Below, one piece after another: positions 14,333 to 23,964 of a stretch of 64,000 nucleotides of DNA. Every line of letters starts with the position of its first letter. Within the stretch, counting starts at the first letter, position 1. The notes under the pieces are model-generated. The model was not told the DNA's origin. It saw only the letters and a program-made list of their open reading frames with translations, and did not search any database. The stretch comes from Stutzerimonas stutzeri (GTDB lineage: Bacteria > Pseudomonadota > Gammaproteobacteria > Pseudomonadales > Pseudomonadaceae). The stretch lies in NCBI RefSeq assembly GCF_000219605.1, contig NC_015740.1, positions 1 to 64,000 of the forward strand, in the 5' to 3' direction. The position numbers and the translations under genes are program-made.

Positions 14333-15703
14333 TCAGCCGGCGTATAGCACGCAGCGATTGCGCCCGCCGTGCTTGGCCTGATAGAGCGCCTGATCGGCCT
14401 GTTGCAGCAGGCGTTCGTAGTCGGGGTGACCGTCGTGCACCGCCATACCGATGCTGACCGTCACCTGCAGCACCTCGCCGCTGGACAGGCGGAAGTGCTC
14501 GCGGGCGATGCGTTCGCGCAGTTTCTCGGCAGCCGCCAGCGCCTTGTTGGTATCGATGTCCACCAGCACCAGCAGGAACTCTTCGCCCCCCAGGCGGAAC
14601 GCATAGTCGCCGCCGCGGGTGTTGCTCGCCAGCAGCGCGCCGACCTGCTGAAGAATCTGGTCGCCAGCGTCGTGGCCATGGGTGTCGTTGATGCGCTTGA
14701 AGTGATCGACGTCGATGGCGAGCACACCGAAGGTGTTGTTCGACTGGCGCGCGTAGAGCACTTCCTTGGCCATCACCACCGGCAGGAATTTTCGATTGAG
14801 CAGCCGCGTCAGGACATCACGGCCAGCCTCCAGATCGTTGGCCTGCTCGAACAGGCTGTCGAGCAGGAACTTGATCGAGCGCGTCTGCTCGCGGATCTGA
14901 TGCAGCTTGCCCAGGCGTCCGGCGGCATCGTCCAGCGTGGCGATGACCTTGAGCTCTTCATCGATCTGCGTGATGTACTCGAGGATGCTCGCGCTCTCCG
15001 GTGAGCCCTGGAAGGCATGGGAAGCCTTGTGGCGGAACCACAGGCCGAACTCGGAGCCGGCCAGCTGCGGCAGCGTGCCGGTGAGGTTGCCGATGGCCAG
15101 GTCGAACATCAGCTGGTTCTCCCAGTCCAGCAGTGCCGCGCGCTGGCGCTCCTTCTCGACACCGATGTTCTGCGACACGGAGAACAGCCGATAGGCTTCC
15201 TCGGCTCGCGAGTTGCGGTCATGGGACTGGGAATAGGCGAAGCAGATGATCTCCACCGCCAGGTCGATCAGGTCGGCCCCCATGCGCGCGGCCTTGCGCC
15301 TGATCGGCTCGGCGAGCTCGCGTTGTTCCAGCAACTGGCGCAGGCGACCCTTGAGCGAGCGGGAGCCGCGCAGCACCAGGCTGACCGGTATCTCGATACG
15401 CGCGTGGATGTCGCCGACCTTGCGCTGCAGGTCGATCACGGCATTAAGGTCGCTGTGGGCCGTCGATGAACAGACCGTCACGATCCACTTCTGCATCGAT
15501 TTGCCGAGGCGGTTCTTCACCTGATCGTGGGACAGGAAGCTGGCCGAATGGGGATCGGCGAGCATCTGCGAATAGAAGTGCTCGGCCAGTTCCTGGCTCT
15601 TCTCGGCGGTCACCGCCTGCAGAGCGGCGGCGGCTTCGGCCGGATAGCCGTCCAGCAGGCGCAGCCACTCGGCGACCAGCTGATGGTTGGGTATTTGCTG
15701 CAT
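14333..15703 (-). CDS. Globin-coupled diguanylate cyclase (DosC-like)
   Basis: Makes cyclic di-GMP, probably in response to oxygen or another heme ligand. Residues about 1-155 look like a globin-coupled sensor: the segment KVGDIHARIEIPVSLVLRG holds the likely proximal histidine (IHARI). A middle helical region (about 170-295) follows, then a GGDEF domain with DVDHFKRINDTHGHDAGD near 345 and the active site RLGGEEF near 387. An inhibitory-site RxxD (RGGD) lies five residues before GGEEF, so product inhibition is likely. No EAL domain and no membrane segment are seen, so it is cytosolic. It resembles E. coli DosC in layout. It stands alone, convergent to ahpF and 47 bp from plsC, with which it might be co-transcribed. 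Confidence 0.88.
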   Translation of the reverse strand: MQQIPNHQLVAEWLRLLDGYPAEAAAALQAVTAEKSQELAEHFYSQMLADPHSASFLSHDQVKNRLGKSMQKWIVTVCSSTAHSDLNAVIDLQRKVGDIHARIEIPVSLVLRGSRSLKGRLRQLLEQRELAEPIRRKAARMGADLIDLAVEIICFAYSQSHDRNSRAEEAYRLFSVSQNIGVEKERQRAALLDWENQLMFDLAIGNLTGTLPQLAGSEFGLWFRHKASHAFQGSPESASILEYITQIDEELKVIATLDDAAGRLGKLHQIREQTRSIKFLLDSLFEQANDLEAGRDVLTRLLNRKFLPVVMAKEVLYARQSNNTFGVLAIDVDHFKRINDTHGHDAGDQILQQVGALLASNTRGGDYAFRLGGEEFLLVLVDIDTNKALAAAEKLRERIAREHFRLSSGEVLQVTVSIGMAVHDGHPDYERLLQQADQALYQAKHGGRNRCVLYAG

Positions 15704-15750
15704 AGGGACTCGCTAGGTTGGGCGGGCGTCCCTGCCGGCCCCGGCGTTGA

Positions 15751-16500
15751 TCAGTGGGTCGGACGACCCTGTACTTCGAGCTGACTGACTTGCGCGTTGA
15801 CCCAGTCTTCGGCGCGCTGGTTGAGTTCGGCGACAGCGCGCGGGCCTTCGCTCTCGGCCATCATCGGCGGGCCGATGACTACCTGGATGGTGCCGGGGCG
15901 CTTGCCCCAGCCTGCCTTGGGCCAGAACATGCCGGCGTTGTGGGCGATCGGCAGCACCGGCAGACCGGCATTGACTGCCAGCGCCGCGCCGCTGCGGGAG
16001 AACTTGGCCGGCTGGCCGACCGGTACACGGGTGCCTTCCGGAAAGATCAGCACCCAGGCGCCCTGCTCCAGTCGCTCGTGACCCTGCTTGGCGACCTGGC
16101 GCAGCGCCGCCTTTGGGTTGCCGCGGTCGATGGCGATGGGCTTGAGCAGCATGATCGCCCAGCCGAAGAACGGCACCCGCAGCAACTCGCGCTTGAGCAC
16201 CTGGGTCAGCGGCTCGAAGTAGGCCGAAAGAAAGAAGGTCTCCCAGGTGCTCTGGTGCTTGGCCAGGATCACGCAGGGACGCGCCGGTACGTTCTCCGCT
16301 CCATGCACTTCGTAGCGCAGGCCGACCAGCGTCTTGCCCAGCCAGATGGCGCAGCGGCACCAGTTCTGCACCACGAAGCGATAGCGGGCGCGAAACGCCA
16401 TGAAGGGCGCGAACACCAGACTCACCAGGCACCAGACGAAGGCGGTGAAGGCCAGCAGGAAATAGAACAGCACGATGCGGAGGGGAAACAGGAGGCTCAT
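15751..16500 (-). CDS. plsC: 1-acyl-sn-glycerol-3-phosphate acyltransferase (PlsC/LptA type)
   Basis: Transfers an acyl group to lysophosphatidic acid in membrane phospholipid synthesis. 249 residues with one or two N-terminal membrane helices (about 5-40), acyltransferase motif I KHQSTWETFF near 80 (an HX4E form instead of the common HX4D), motif II around AIDRGNPKAALRQ, motif III FPEGTRVPVG near 150 and motif IV LPVLPIAHNAG. The start overlaps the gmhB stop (ATGA). The place after gmhB matches the origin-proximal acyltransferase of P. aeruginosa. Confidence 0.92.
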   Translation of the reverse strand: MSLLFPLRIVLFYFLLAFTAFVWCLVSLVFAPFMAFRARYRFVVQNWCRCAIWLGKTLVGLRYEVHGAENVPARPCVILAKHQSTWETFFLSAYFEPLTQVLKRELLRVPFFGWAIMLLKPIAIDRGNPKAALRQVAKQGHERLEQGAWVLIFPEGTRVPVGQPAKFSRSGAALAVNAGLPVLPIAHNAGMFWPKAGWGKRPGTIQVVIGPPMMAESEGPRAVAELNQRAEDWVNAQVSQLEVQGRPTH

Positions 16501-17039
16501 CGAGAACTCTCGAGTAGATGATCGACTACGGCGGCCAGGTCATCGAATACCTGCGTACCCGGCGGCAGCGTACCTTCCAGAGTGCGCAGGCCCTTGCCGG
16601 TCCTGACCAGGTAGGGGACGCCACCCAGCAGCATGCCGGCATGCAGATCGCGATGGCTGTCACCCACCACCGGAACGCCCTTGAGATCGGCCAGGCCGAA
16701 GTGCTCGGCGATGGTGCGAAACATCCCGGGCTTGGGCTTGCGGCAGTCGCAACCATCGTCCGGGCCGTGGGGGCAATGCACGATGAGGTCGATGCGCCCG
16801 CCCTGCCCCATCACCAGCTGTTGCATTTTGAAGTGCATGTCGCCGAGGGTGCTCAGGTCGAACTTGCCGCGCGCCACGCCGGACTGGTTGGTGGCCACCG
16901 CCACCGTCCAGCCGGCCTTGCACAGCCGCGCAATCGCCTCCAGCGACCCGGGAATGGGAATCCACTCCTCCACCGACTTGACGTACTCGTCGGAGTCCTC
17001 GTTGATCACGCCGTCGCGGTCCAGCACGATCAGCTTCAC
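16497..17039 (-). CDS. gmhB: D-glycero-beta-D-manno-heptose 1,7-bisphosphate 7-phosphatase
   Basis: Removes the 7-phosphate from heptose bisphosphate on the way to ADP-heptose for the LPS core. HAD-superfamily motif I LDRDGVINED at the N-terminus, motif II ATNQSG near 50, a zinc-binding loop HCPHGPDDGCDCRKPKPGM near 95, and motif IV VVGDSHRDLHA near 125. The GTG at 17039 is preferred: it gives a normal 180-residue protein and lies 4 bp after the glyS stop, while a TTG at 17075 would sit inside glyS. Confidence 0.94.
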   Translation of the reverse strand: MKLIVLDRDGVINEDSDEYVKSVEEWIPIPGSLEAIARLCKAGWTVAVATNQSGVARGKFDLSTLGDMHFKMQQLVMGQGGRIDLIVHCPHGPDDGCDCRKPKPGMFRTIAEHFGLADLKGVPVVGDSHRDLHAGMLLGGVPYLVRTGKGLRTLEGTLPPGTQVFDDLAAVVDHLLESSR

Positions 17040-17043
17040 GGGC

Positions 17044-19098
17044 TTAGCCAAGTGCGGAAATATCGGCAACGCCAAGGAACAATCCTCTCAGCCGGGCCAG
17101 CAAGGCGTAACGGTTGGCGCGTACCGAAGCGTCTTCGGCATTGACCAGCACCGCCTCGAAGAAGGCGTCCACCGGACCACGCAGGTGCGCCAGACGCTCC
17201 AGTGCCTCTCGGTACTGGCGTGCGGCGGCCAGCGGCTGCACGGCCTGTTCGGCCTGCTGGATCGCCGAATACAGTGAGAACTCGGTGGCGTTGTCGAACC
17301 AGCGAGGTTCGACCGCTTCCGGCAGCTTGGCCTCGAACTTGGCCAGCAGGTTGGATACGCGCTTGTTCGCCGCGGCCAGCGCCTCGGCTTCCGGCAGGGT
17401 GCGGAAGGCCTGCACCGCCTGCACGCGCTGATCGAAGTCCAGCGCCGAACCGGGCTGCACGGCACGCACCGAGAGGTAGGCGGCGACGTCGACGCCCTCG
17501 TCCTCGTAACGTGCACGCAGGCGGTCGAAGATGAACTCCAGCACCTGATCGGCAAGGCCGGCCGACTTGACCTGGGTACCGAACTGGCCGATGGCGAAGT
17601 TCACCGCCTCGACCAGGTTCAGGTCCAGCTGCTTCTCGATGAGGATGCGCAGCACGCCGAGGGCAGCGCGGCGCAGTGCATAGGGGTCCTTGGAGCCGGT
17701 CGGCAGCATGCCGATACCGAAGATCCCGACCAGGGTGTCGAGCTTGTCCGCCACTGCCACCGCGGCACCGGTCAGGGTGCTCGGCAGCTCGCCACCGGCG
17801 CCACGCGGCATGTACTGCTCGTTCAGCGCCAGTGCAACGTCCTCAGGCTCGCCCTCGTTGAGCGCGTAGTAGTAGCCGGCGATGCCCTGCATCTCCGGAA
17901 ACTCGCCAACCATCTCGGTGGCCAGGTCGGCCTTGCTCAGCAGGCCGGCACGCATGGCGCGCGCCTTGTCGCCGCCGGTGCGCTCGGCGATCAGCCCGGC
18001 CAGACGCGAGACACGCTCGGCTTTGTCGTACACGGTGCCGAGCTGGGCCTGGAACACCACGTTCTTCAGACGATCGTTGAAGCGTTCCAGCGGCTGCTTC
18101 TTGTCCTGCTTGAAGAAGAACTCGGCGTCGGTCAGACGCGGACGCACGACCTTCTCGTTGCCGGAGACGATCTGCGCCGGGTCCTTCGATTCGATATTGG
18201 CCACGGTGATGAAGCGTGGCAGCAGTTTGCCGTTGGTATCCAGCAGGCAGAAATACTTTTGGTTGTCCTGCATGGTGGAGATGAGCGCCTCCTGCGGCAC
18301 CTCGAGGAAACGCTCCTCGAACGAGCAGACCAGCGGCACCGGCCACTCCACCAGGGCGGTGACCTCATCGAGCAGCGCCGGCGGCACGATGGCACTGCCG
18401 TTCTGCTCGGACGCCAGCTGCTCGACGCGCTTGGCGATCAGCTCGCGACGCTCGGCGAAGTCGGCGATCACATGGGCGCCGCGCAGGTCTTCCAGGTAGC
18501 TGGAGGGTTTGGAGATATGCACCTGACCCGGGCTGTGGAAGCGGTGGCCGCGGGATTCGCGACCGGCGCGCTGGGCGAGGATCTCGCAGTCGATCACCTG
18601 CTCGCCGAACAGCATCACCAGCCACTGGGTCGGACGGACGAACTCTTCCTTGCGTGCGGCCCAGCGCATGCGCTTGGGAATCGGCAGGTCGTTCAGCGAA
18701 GCCTCGACGATACCCGGCAGCAGCTGGGTGGCGGGCTGACCTTCGATGGTGCGGCTGAACTTGAGCTTGGGCCCGCTGCGGTCGATTTCGGCCAGGTCCA
18801 CGCCACACTTGCGGGCGAAACCCAGGGCAGCCTGGGTCGGCTCACCGTGGGCGTCGAAGGCGGCCTGCATCGGCGGGCCGTCGAGGTTGATGCTGCGGTC
18901 CGGCTGCTGGGTGGCCAGCTGCTCGACCAGCACGGCCAGGCGACGCGGTGCGGCGTAGGCCTGGGCCTTGGCAAAGCCCAGGCCGGCGTCCTTCAGGCCC
19001 TTCTCGATGCCGGCGCAGAAGGCTTCGGCCAGCTTGGCGAGCGCCTTCGGTGGCAGTTCTTCGGTACCCAGTTCGACGAGGAAATCCAGTGCACTCAT
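17044..19098 (-). CDS. glyS: Glycyl-tRNA synthetase beta subunit
   Basis: Beta chain of the alpha2-beta2 glycyl-tRNA synthetase, carrying tRNA recognition. The 684 residues begin [19 protein letters not shown], the characteristic opening of the family, and include [20 protein letters not shown], an HD-like region near 350-400, and a C-terminal anticodon-binding DALR-like domain. Its ATG overlaps the glyQ stop (19095-19098). Confidence 0.98.
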   Translation of the reverse strand: MSALDFLVELGTEELPPKALAKLAEAFCAGIEKGLKDAGLGFAKAQAYAAPRRLAVLVEQLATQQPDRSINLDGPPMQAAFDAHGEPTQAALGFARKCGVDLAEIDRSGPKLKFSRTIEGQPATQLLPGIVEASLNDLPIPKRMRWAARKEEFVRPTQWLVMLFGEQVIDCEILAQRAGRESRGHRFHSPGQVHISKPSSYLEDLRGAHVIADFAERRELIAKRVEQLASEQNGSAIVPPALLDEVTALVEWPVPLVCSFEERFLEVPQEALISTMQDNQKYFCLLDTNGKLLPRFITVANIESKDPAQIVSGNEKVVRPRLTDAEFFFKQDKKQPLERFNDRLKNVVFQAQLGTVYDKAERVSRLAGLIAERTGGDKARAMRAGLLSKADLATEMVGEFPEMQGIAGYYYALNEGEPEDVALALNEQYMPRGAGGELPSTLTGAAVAVADKLDTLVGIFGIGMLPTGSKDPYALRRAALGVLRILIEKQLDLNLVEAVNFAIGQFGTQVKSAGLADQVLEFIFDRLRARYEDEGVDVAAYLSVRAVQPGSALDFDQRVQAVQAFRTLPEAEALAAANKRVSNLLAKFEAKLPEAVEPRWFDNATEFSLYSAIQQAEQAVQPLAAARQYREALERLAHLRGPVDAFFEAVLVNAEDASVRANRYALLARLRGLFLGVADISALG

Positions 19099-20042
19099 TC
19101 TGCAGCCTCCAGCTTGGCCAGCACTTCGTCACGCAGTTCGGGGGTGGCCATGGGGAAGCCGAGTTTGGCGCGGGCCAGCAGGTAGCTCTGGGCGATCGAA
19201 CGGGCCAGGCTGCGCACGCGCAGGATGTACTGCTGGCGCGCGGTGACCGAAATGGCGCGACGGGCATCGAGCAGGTTGAAGGTGTGCGACGCCTTGACCA
19301 CCATCTCGTAGGCCGGCAGCGGCAGCTCGGCGGCCATCAGCCGGTTGGCTTCGCTCTCGTAGAAATCGAAGAGTTCGAACAGCTTCGGCACATTGGCGTG
19401 CTCGAAGTTGTAGGTCGACTGTTCCACCTCGTTCTGGTGGAACACATCGCCATAGGTCACGGTGCCGAACGGACCGTCGGCCCAGATCAGGTCGTAGACC
19501 GAGTCGACACCCTGCAGGTACATGGCCAGGCGCTCCAGGCCATAGGTGATCTCACCGGTGACCGGGTAGCACTCGACGCCGCCGACCTGCTGGAAGTAGG
19601 TGAACTGGGTGACTTCCATGCCGTTGAGCCAGACTTCCCAGCCCAGACCCCAGGCGCCGAGGGTCGGCGATTCCCAGTTGTCCTCCACGAAGCGCACGTC
19701 GTGCACCGAGGTATCGACGCCGATGCGGCGCAGCGACTCCAGGTACAGGTCCTGGATGTTGTCCGGGTTGGGCTTGAGCACCACCTGAAACTGGTAGTAG
19801 TGCTGCAGGCGGTTGGGGTTCTCGCCGTAGCGGCCGTCGGCCGGGCGGCGCGAAGGCTGGACGTAGGCGGCGTTCCAGGTCTCGGGACCGATGGCGCGCA
19901 AGAAGGTGGCGGTGTGGAATGTACCGGCGCCCATTTCCATGTCATAGGGCTGCAGGACCACGCAACCCTGCTCGGCCCAGTAGCTTTGCAGGGCGAGGAT
20001 CAGGTCTTGGAAGGTGCGCACGGCAGGCGTAGTCTGGCTCAA
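19095..20042 (-). CDS. glyQ: Glycyl-tRNA synthetase alpha subunit
   Basis: Catalytic class II chain that activates glycine. A TTG start at 20042 is chosen because it yields the known family start [15 protein letters not shown] and a 315-residue protein with an AGGTGA just upstream; the frame is open to 20156 without similarity. Motif 2 region [21 protein letters not shown] and [18 protein letters not shown] near 60-85 are clear. Co-transcribed with glyS. Confidence 0.96.
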   Translation of the reverse strand: MSQTTPAVRTFQDLILALQSYWAEQGCVVLQPYDMEMGAGTFHTATFLRAIGPETWNAAYVQPSRRPADGRYGENPNRLQHYYQFQVVLKPNPDNIQDLYLESLRRIGVDTSVHDVRFVEDNWESPTLGAWGLGWEVWLNGMEVTQFTYFQQVGGVECYPVTGEITYGLERLAMYLQGVDSVYDLIWADGPFGTVTYGDVFHQNEVEQSTYNFEHANVPKLFELFDFYESEANRLMAAELPLPAYEMVVKASHTFNLLDARRAISVTARQQYILRVRSLARSIAQSYLLARAKLGFPMATPELRDEVLAKLEAAE

Positions 20043-20149
20043 AATTTCACCTGTGCTGGGCTTCGACAGAAAGCCTCGAAGTATACCCCCCGCATGGCTG
20101 CGCTTGCGATGGTTTCGGCCATCGGACGAGCCCTGCGCAAGGAGACCAC

Positions 20150-20707
20150 ATGCCACGTTGCGCCTGGTGCGGCACGGATCCGCTGTACATCGACTACCAC
20201 GATCGCGAATGGGGCGTACCGGCCCGCGATCCGCAGGTGCTGTTCGAATTCCTCTTGCTCGAGGCCTTTCAGGCGGGGCTTTCCTGGATCACCGTACTGC
20301 GCAAGCGCGAGCGCTACCGGCAGGTGCTGTTCGGCTTCGATGCCGAGCGCCTGGCGCGCATGAGCGATGCCGAGATCGACGAGCGCATGCAGGATCCCGG
20401 CATCATCCGCAACCGGCGCAAGCTCGAGGCGGCGCGCAGCAACGCGCGTGCCTGGTTGCAGCTGGAGGATCCGGTGGGGTTCGTCTGGTCCTTCGTCGGC
20501 GGCGAACCGAAGATCAATCGCTTCGAGCGCCTGGATCAGGTGCCGGCGGTCTCGCCCGAGGCCGAGGCCATGAGCCGCGCGCTGAAAAAAGCCGGCTTCA
20601 GCTTTGTCGGCCCGACCATCTGCTATGCCTACATGCAGGCTTGCGGCATGGTGATGGACCATCTGATCGATTGCGAACGGCATGCCGCGCTGGTCGGCGG
20701 CGATTGA
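20150..20707 (+). CDS. tag: DNA-3-methyladenine glycosylase I
   Basis: Excises 3-methyladenine from alkylated DNA. The 185-residue protein opens [21 protein letters not shown] and has [17 protein letters not shown] near the end, giving the Cys and His residues that bind the structural zinc of Tag. Divergent from glyQ across 107 bp. Length and position agree with the Pseudomonas order. Confidence 0.96.
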   Translation: MPRCAWCGTDPLYIDYHDREWGVPARDPQVLFEFLLLEAFQAGLSWITVLRKRERYRQVLFGFDAERLARMSDAEIDERMQDPGIIRNRRKLEAARSNARAWLQLEDPVGFVWSFVGGEPKINRFERLDQVPAVSPEAEAMSRALKKAGFSFVGPTICYAYMQACGMVMDHLIDCERHAALVGGD

Positions 20708-20806
20708 GCCGTATGCCACCAAGATATGCGCCTTTGCCAGCGTCGCGCCTGAACGCCGCCGCCCGATGCAGGTAGACTAGGCGACCTGAAAATTTCGGAG
20801 TGCGGT

Positions 20807-21694
20807 GTGGAAAAGCTCAAAGGTGCCCTGGTCGTCGGTTCCCTGCGACTGTTCGCCCGGTTGCCCTGGCGCATGGTGCAGGGGCTGGGCTCGGCGATCG
20901 GCTGGCTGATGTGGAAGCTGCCGAACCGCTCGCGCGAGGTGGCGCGGATCAACCTGCACAAGTGCTTTCCCGAGCTGAGTGCCGCCGAACTGGATGTGCT
21001 GCTCGGAAAGACGCTGCGGCAGACCGGCATGACCTTCACCGAAAGCGCCTGCGCCTGGATCTGGCCGGCTGAGAAGACCCTCGGGCTGATTCGCGAAGTC
21101 GAAGGCCTCGAGGTGCTGCAGGCGGCGCTGGCGTCTGGCAAGGGGGTGGTCGGTATCACCAGCCACCTGGGAAACTGGGAAGTGCTGAACCATTTCTACT
21201 GCGCGCAGTGCAAGCCGATCATCTTCTACCGGCCGCCAAAGCTGAAGGCGGTGGACGAGTTGCTGCAGCAGCAGCGCGTGCAGCTGGGCAACCGGGTCGC
21301 GCCCTCGACCCGGGAAGGCATCCTCAGCGTGATCAAGGAAGTCCGTCGTGGCGGTGCGGTTGGCATCCCGGCCGATCCGGAACCGAGCGAAGGCAGCGGG
21401 CTGTTTGTGCCTTTCTTCGCCACCCAGGCGCTGACCAGCAAGTTCGTGCCCGGCATGCTCGCCGGCGGCAAGGCGGTCGGCGTTTTTCTTCACGCGTTGC
21501 GCCTGGAGGACGGTTCGGGCTACAAGGTGATCCTCGAGGCGGCGCCCGAAGGGATGTATAGCGAGGACGCCGAAACCGGCGTGGCGGCCATGAGCGCGAT
21601 GATCGAGAAGTACGTGCGGGCCTACCCCAGCCAGTACATGTGGACGATGAAGCGCTTCAAGAAGCGCCCCGCCGGCGAAAAGCGCTGGTACTGA
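20807..21694 (+). CDS. lpxL: Lipid A biosynthesis acyltransferase (LpxL/HtrB family)
   Basis: Adds a secondary acyl chain to lipid A at the inner membrane. The GTG start at 20807 has a CGGAG upstream and gives MEKLKGALVVGSLRLFARLPW. The 295-residue protein has one N-terminal hydrophobic helix, the HX4(D/E) site TSHLGNWEVLN near residue 127, the glycine-rich IPADPEPSEGSG near 188 and a C-terminal PSQYMWTMKRFKKRP typical of the family. Which position on lipid A it acylates cannot be read here. Confidence 0.92.
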   Translation: MEKLKGALVVGSLRLFARLPWRMVQGLGSAIGWLMWKLPNRSREVARINLHKCFPELSAAELDVLLGKTLRQTGMTFTESACAWIWPAEKTLGLIREVEGLEVLQAALASGKGVVGITSHLGNWEVLNHFYCAQCKPIIFYRPPKLKAVDELLQQQRVQLGNRVAPSTREGILSVIKEVRRGGAVGIPADPEPSEGSGLFVPFFATQALTSKFVPGMLAGGKAVGVFLHALRLEDGSGYKVILEAAPEGMYSEDAETGVAAMSAMIEKYVRAYPSQYMWTMKRFKKRPAGEKRWY

Positions 21695-21728
21695 TCAGGC
21701 CAGAACAAGAACCAACAAGGACGAACCC

Positions 21729-21995
21729 ATGCGCAACCAGCGTCAGCATCCACGTACCAACATGAAGTGCCGTATTCGCATCACCCATCCGGCCTTCGGC
21801 GAGGTGTTCGCCCACACCCGCGACCTGTCCGATGGTGGCGTCTATGTGCGGCATCCGGAGTTGGTAGTGCTGAAGCCTGGCGACGAGGTGACCGGTCAGG
21901 TTCAGGACCTGCCGATTCCAGCGCCGGAACTGCGGATGGTGGTGATGCGGGTCGATGCCGAGGGGATCGGCCTGCAGTTCCTGCGCGAGGACTGA
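21729..21995 (+). CDS. Single-domain PilZ protein, cyclic-di-GMP binding
   Basis: 88 residues forming one PilZ domain. The N-terminal RNQRQHPRTN supplies the RxxxR arginines and DLSDGGVYV supplies the (D/N)xSxxG motif, both needed for cyclic-di-GMP binding. It follows lpxL by 34 bp, as in P. aeruginosa, and probably shares its transcript. Its effector target is not evident; the diguanylate cyclase at 14333-15703 is nearby but not in the same operon. Confidence 0.92.
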   Translation: MRNQRQHPRTNMKCRIRITHPAFGEVFAHTRDLSDGGVYVRHPELVVLKPGDEVTGQVQDLPIPAPELRMVVMRVDAEGIGLQFLRED

Positions 21996-22003
21996 GCGGG
22001 CGC

Positions 22004-22321
22004 TCAGTCAGGCGTCAGCCGGTCGAGCCGACGCAGAAAGACGCTCATTTCCTTTTCCGCCTGCTTGTCGCCGCGAGCGTTCGCTGCGGCGATGCCGCTT
22101 TCCCAGGCCTCGTGGGCGCCCTGCTTGTCGCCATCGGCCTGCAACGCCTTGCCCAGCAGCTTCCACGCCGCCGAGTACTTTGGATCGAGCTCCACGCAGC
22201 GGCGCAGGTGCTGCGCCGCCCTGCCCGGCTGACCGGCATCCAGGTAGCCCTTGCCGAGTCCGAAGCGCAGCATCGGATTGTCCATGCCTTGAGAGAGCAT
22301 CTTTTCCAGCGATTCGAGCAT
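22004..22321 (-). CDS. Small TPR-repeat protein
   Basis: 105 residues. Two tetratricopeptide-like units are visible: NPMLRFGLGKGYLDAGQPGRAAQHLRRCVELDP and YSAAWKLLGKALQADGDKQGAHEAWESGIAAA. No signal peptide, so cytosolic. The ATG at 22321 is chosen because the repeat begins soon after; upstream in-frame sequence lacks similarity. Convergent with the PilZ gene, 8 bp apart. A protein-protein adaptor role is likely; partner unknown. Confidence 0.85.
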   Translation of the reverse strand: MLESLEKMLSQGMDNPMLRFGLGKGYLDAGQPGRAAQHLRRCVELDPKYSAAWKLLGKALQADGDKQGAHEAWESGIAAANARGDKQAEKEMSVFLRRLDRLTPD

Positions 22322-22468
22322 GATCGGACCTTGATTGGAGCACGGGCGCCCAGGGAGTCCCCTCCACTGTAGTGCAAAGCGACTGCCCGGCAAGATGGTC
22401 AGCATACGCCATTGGTCTTAGCGGGTGCGCGCAATCTTGAGCGCGCCGCGTGACAGCCGCGTGGCATC

Positions 22469-23308
22469 TCAATGGGCTTCATTGACTGCGCTGAGAAACT
22501 CCCGGGTGCGCTCTTCCTGCGGGTTGTTGAACAGTGCGTCCGGGCTGCCCTGCTCGTGGATCCGACCCTGGTGGAAGAAACATACGCGGTCGGCGAACTC
22601 GCGGGCGAAGCCCATCTGGTGGGTGACCATCAGCATGGTCAGGTTGTGCGCCTCGCCGAGACGGCGAATCACGCTCAGCACCTCGCCGCAGAGCTCCGGG
22701 TCCAGCGCCGAGGTCACTTCGTCGAACAGCATCACCTTGGGTCGCATGGCCAGCGCCCGCGCAATCGCCACGCGCTGCTGCTGGCCGCCGGACAGCTGCG
22801 CCGGGAAATGCTCCAGCTTGTCCTCCAGGCCGACCATCGCCAGCAGCTCCTCGGCCCGTTCGCGCGCCTCGCGCTTGCTCAGCCCGAGCACCTGAACCGG
22901 GGCTTCCATGACGTTCTGCAACGCGTTCATATGCGGGAACAGGTTGAAGCTCTGGAACACCATGCCGACCTTGCCGCGCACCCGGCGCAGATGACGGGCG
23001 TTGGCCGGGACCAGTCGGCCATGGCCGTCGGGCATATGGGTCAGGGGTTCGCCGTCCACCTCGATCAGCCCGTCGTCGATGCCTTCCAGGGTCATCAGCA
23101 CCCGCAGCAGGGTCGACTTGCCCGAGCCGCTGGGGCCGATGATGGCAACCTTCTCGCCCTCCTGGACATCAAGGTCGAGCCCCTCCAGTACGGTCAGCTC
23201 GCCATAGCGCTTGGTCACGCTGGCGAAACGCACCATTGGCTGCGCCGGCGCTGCGGCCGCCATGGCGGCGGTGTTCGATTCTTCTGTGGCGGGCATTGGC
23301 GTATTCAT
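22469..23308 (-). CDS. ehuA: Amino-acid/ectoine ABC transporter ATP-binding protein
   Basis: Energises the import system encoded upstream. 279 residues with Walker A GPSGSGKST near 61, Q-loop VGMVFQSFNLFPHM near 115, signature LSGGQQQRV near 170 and Walker B VMLFDEVTSALDPE near 190. Residues 1-28 form an Ala-rich extension before the domain. The ATG overlaps the stop of the permease gene. Gene order B-C-D-A is that of the ehu ectoine/hydroxyectoine system; a generic polar amino acid transporter is the alternative. Confidence 0.88.
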   Translation of the reverse strand: MNTPMPATEESNTAAMAAAAPAQPMVRFASVTKRYGELTVLEGLDLDVQEGEKVAIIGPSGSGKSTLLRVLMTLEGIDDGLIEVDGEPLTHMPDGHGRLVPANARHLRRVRGKVGMVFQSFNLFPHMNALQNVMEAPVQVLGLSKREARERAEELLAMVGLEDKLEHFPAQLSGGQQQRVAIARALAMRPKVMLFDEVTSALDPELCGEVLSVIRRLGEAHNLTMLMVTHQMGFAREFADRVCFFHQGRIHEQGSPDALFNNPQEERTREFLSAVNEAH

Positions 23309-23964
23309 CGGGCCAGCTCCATGCGGTTTTCCAGGCGGCGCACGCACCAGGCGAGGCCGAGGCTGAGAATTAGGAAGAAGACGCCGACCATGGTGATCGG
23401 CTCCAGGTAGCGGAAACTCTCGGAGCCGATGTTCTTGGCCCGCTGCATGATTTCCACCACGGTGATCGCCGACAGCACCGGCGTGTCCTTGAGAACCGAG
23501 ATCAGGTAGTTGCCCAGCGCCGGCAGTACCGGGCGCAACGCCTGCGGCAGGATCACGTCGCGGTAGGCGGTCCAGGGCTTCATGTTCAGCGCGGTGACCG
23601 CTTCCCACTGCGAGCGCGGCACCGCGTCCAGGCCGGCGCGGTAGACCTCGGCGGTGTAGCAGGCGTAGTGCAGCGCGATACCGATGATCCCCGCCTGCAT
23701 GGCGCTGAGGTTGAGGCCGTAACTGGGGAAGACGTAGAACAGGAAATACACCTGGATCAGTAACGGCGTGCTGCGAATGAATTCGATCAGCCCGGTGACC
23801 GGCCAGGACAGCCAGCGGTGGCGGCTGCGCCGACCGATGGCGAGAAACAGGCCGAGCACCACGGCGATGGCGAAGCCGGCCAGGGCGATGCCGATGGTGG
23901 TCAGCGAGGCGTCCAGCAGCCGTGGCAGGATTTCGCGGGCGAATTCCCAGTCGAAGAAGTTCAT
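23305..23964 (-). CDS. ehuD: ABC transporter permease, EhuD-like
   Basis: 219-residue inner-membrane permease of the HisM/GlnP type with about five membrane helices. The EAA loop reads AVTALNMKPWTAYRDVILPQALRPVLPALGN. The sequence WEFAREILPRLLDASLTTIGIALAGF at the N-terminus resembles EhuD proteins. It overlaps both neighbours by 4 bp, so it is translationally coupled with ehuC and ehuA. Confidence 0.86.
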   Translation of the reverse strand: MNFFDWEFAREILPRLLDASLTTIGIALAGFAIAVVLGLFLAIGRRSRHRWLSWPVTGLIEFIRSTPLLIQVYFLFYVFPSYGLNLSAMQAGIIGIALHYACYTAEVYRAGLDAVPRSQWEAVTALNMKPWTAYRDVILPQALRPVLPALGNYLISVLKDTPVLSAITVVEIMQRAKNIGSESFRYLEPITMVGVFFLILSLGLAWCVRRLENRMELAR

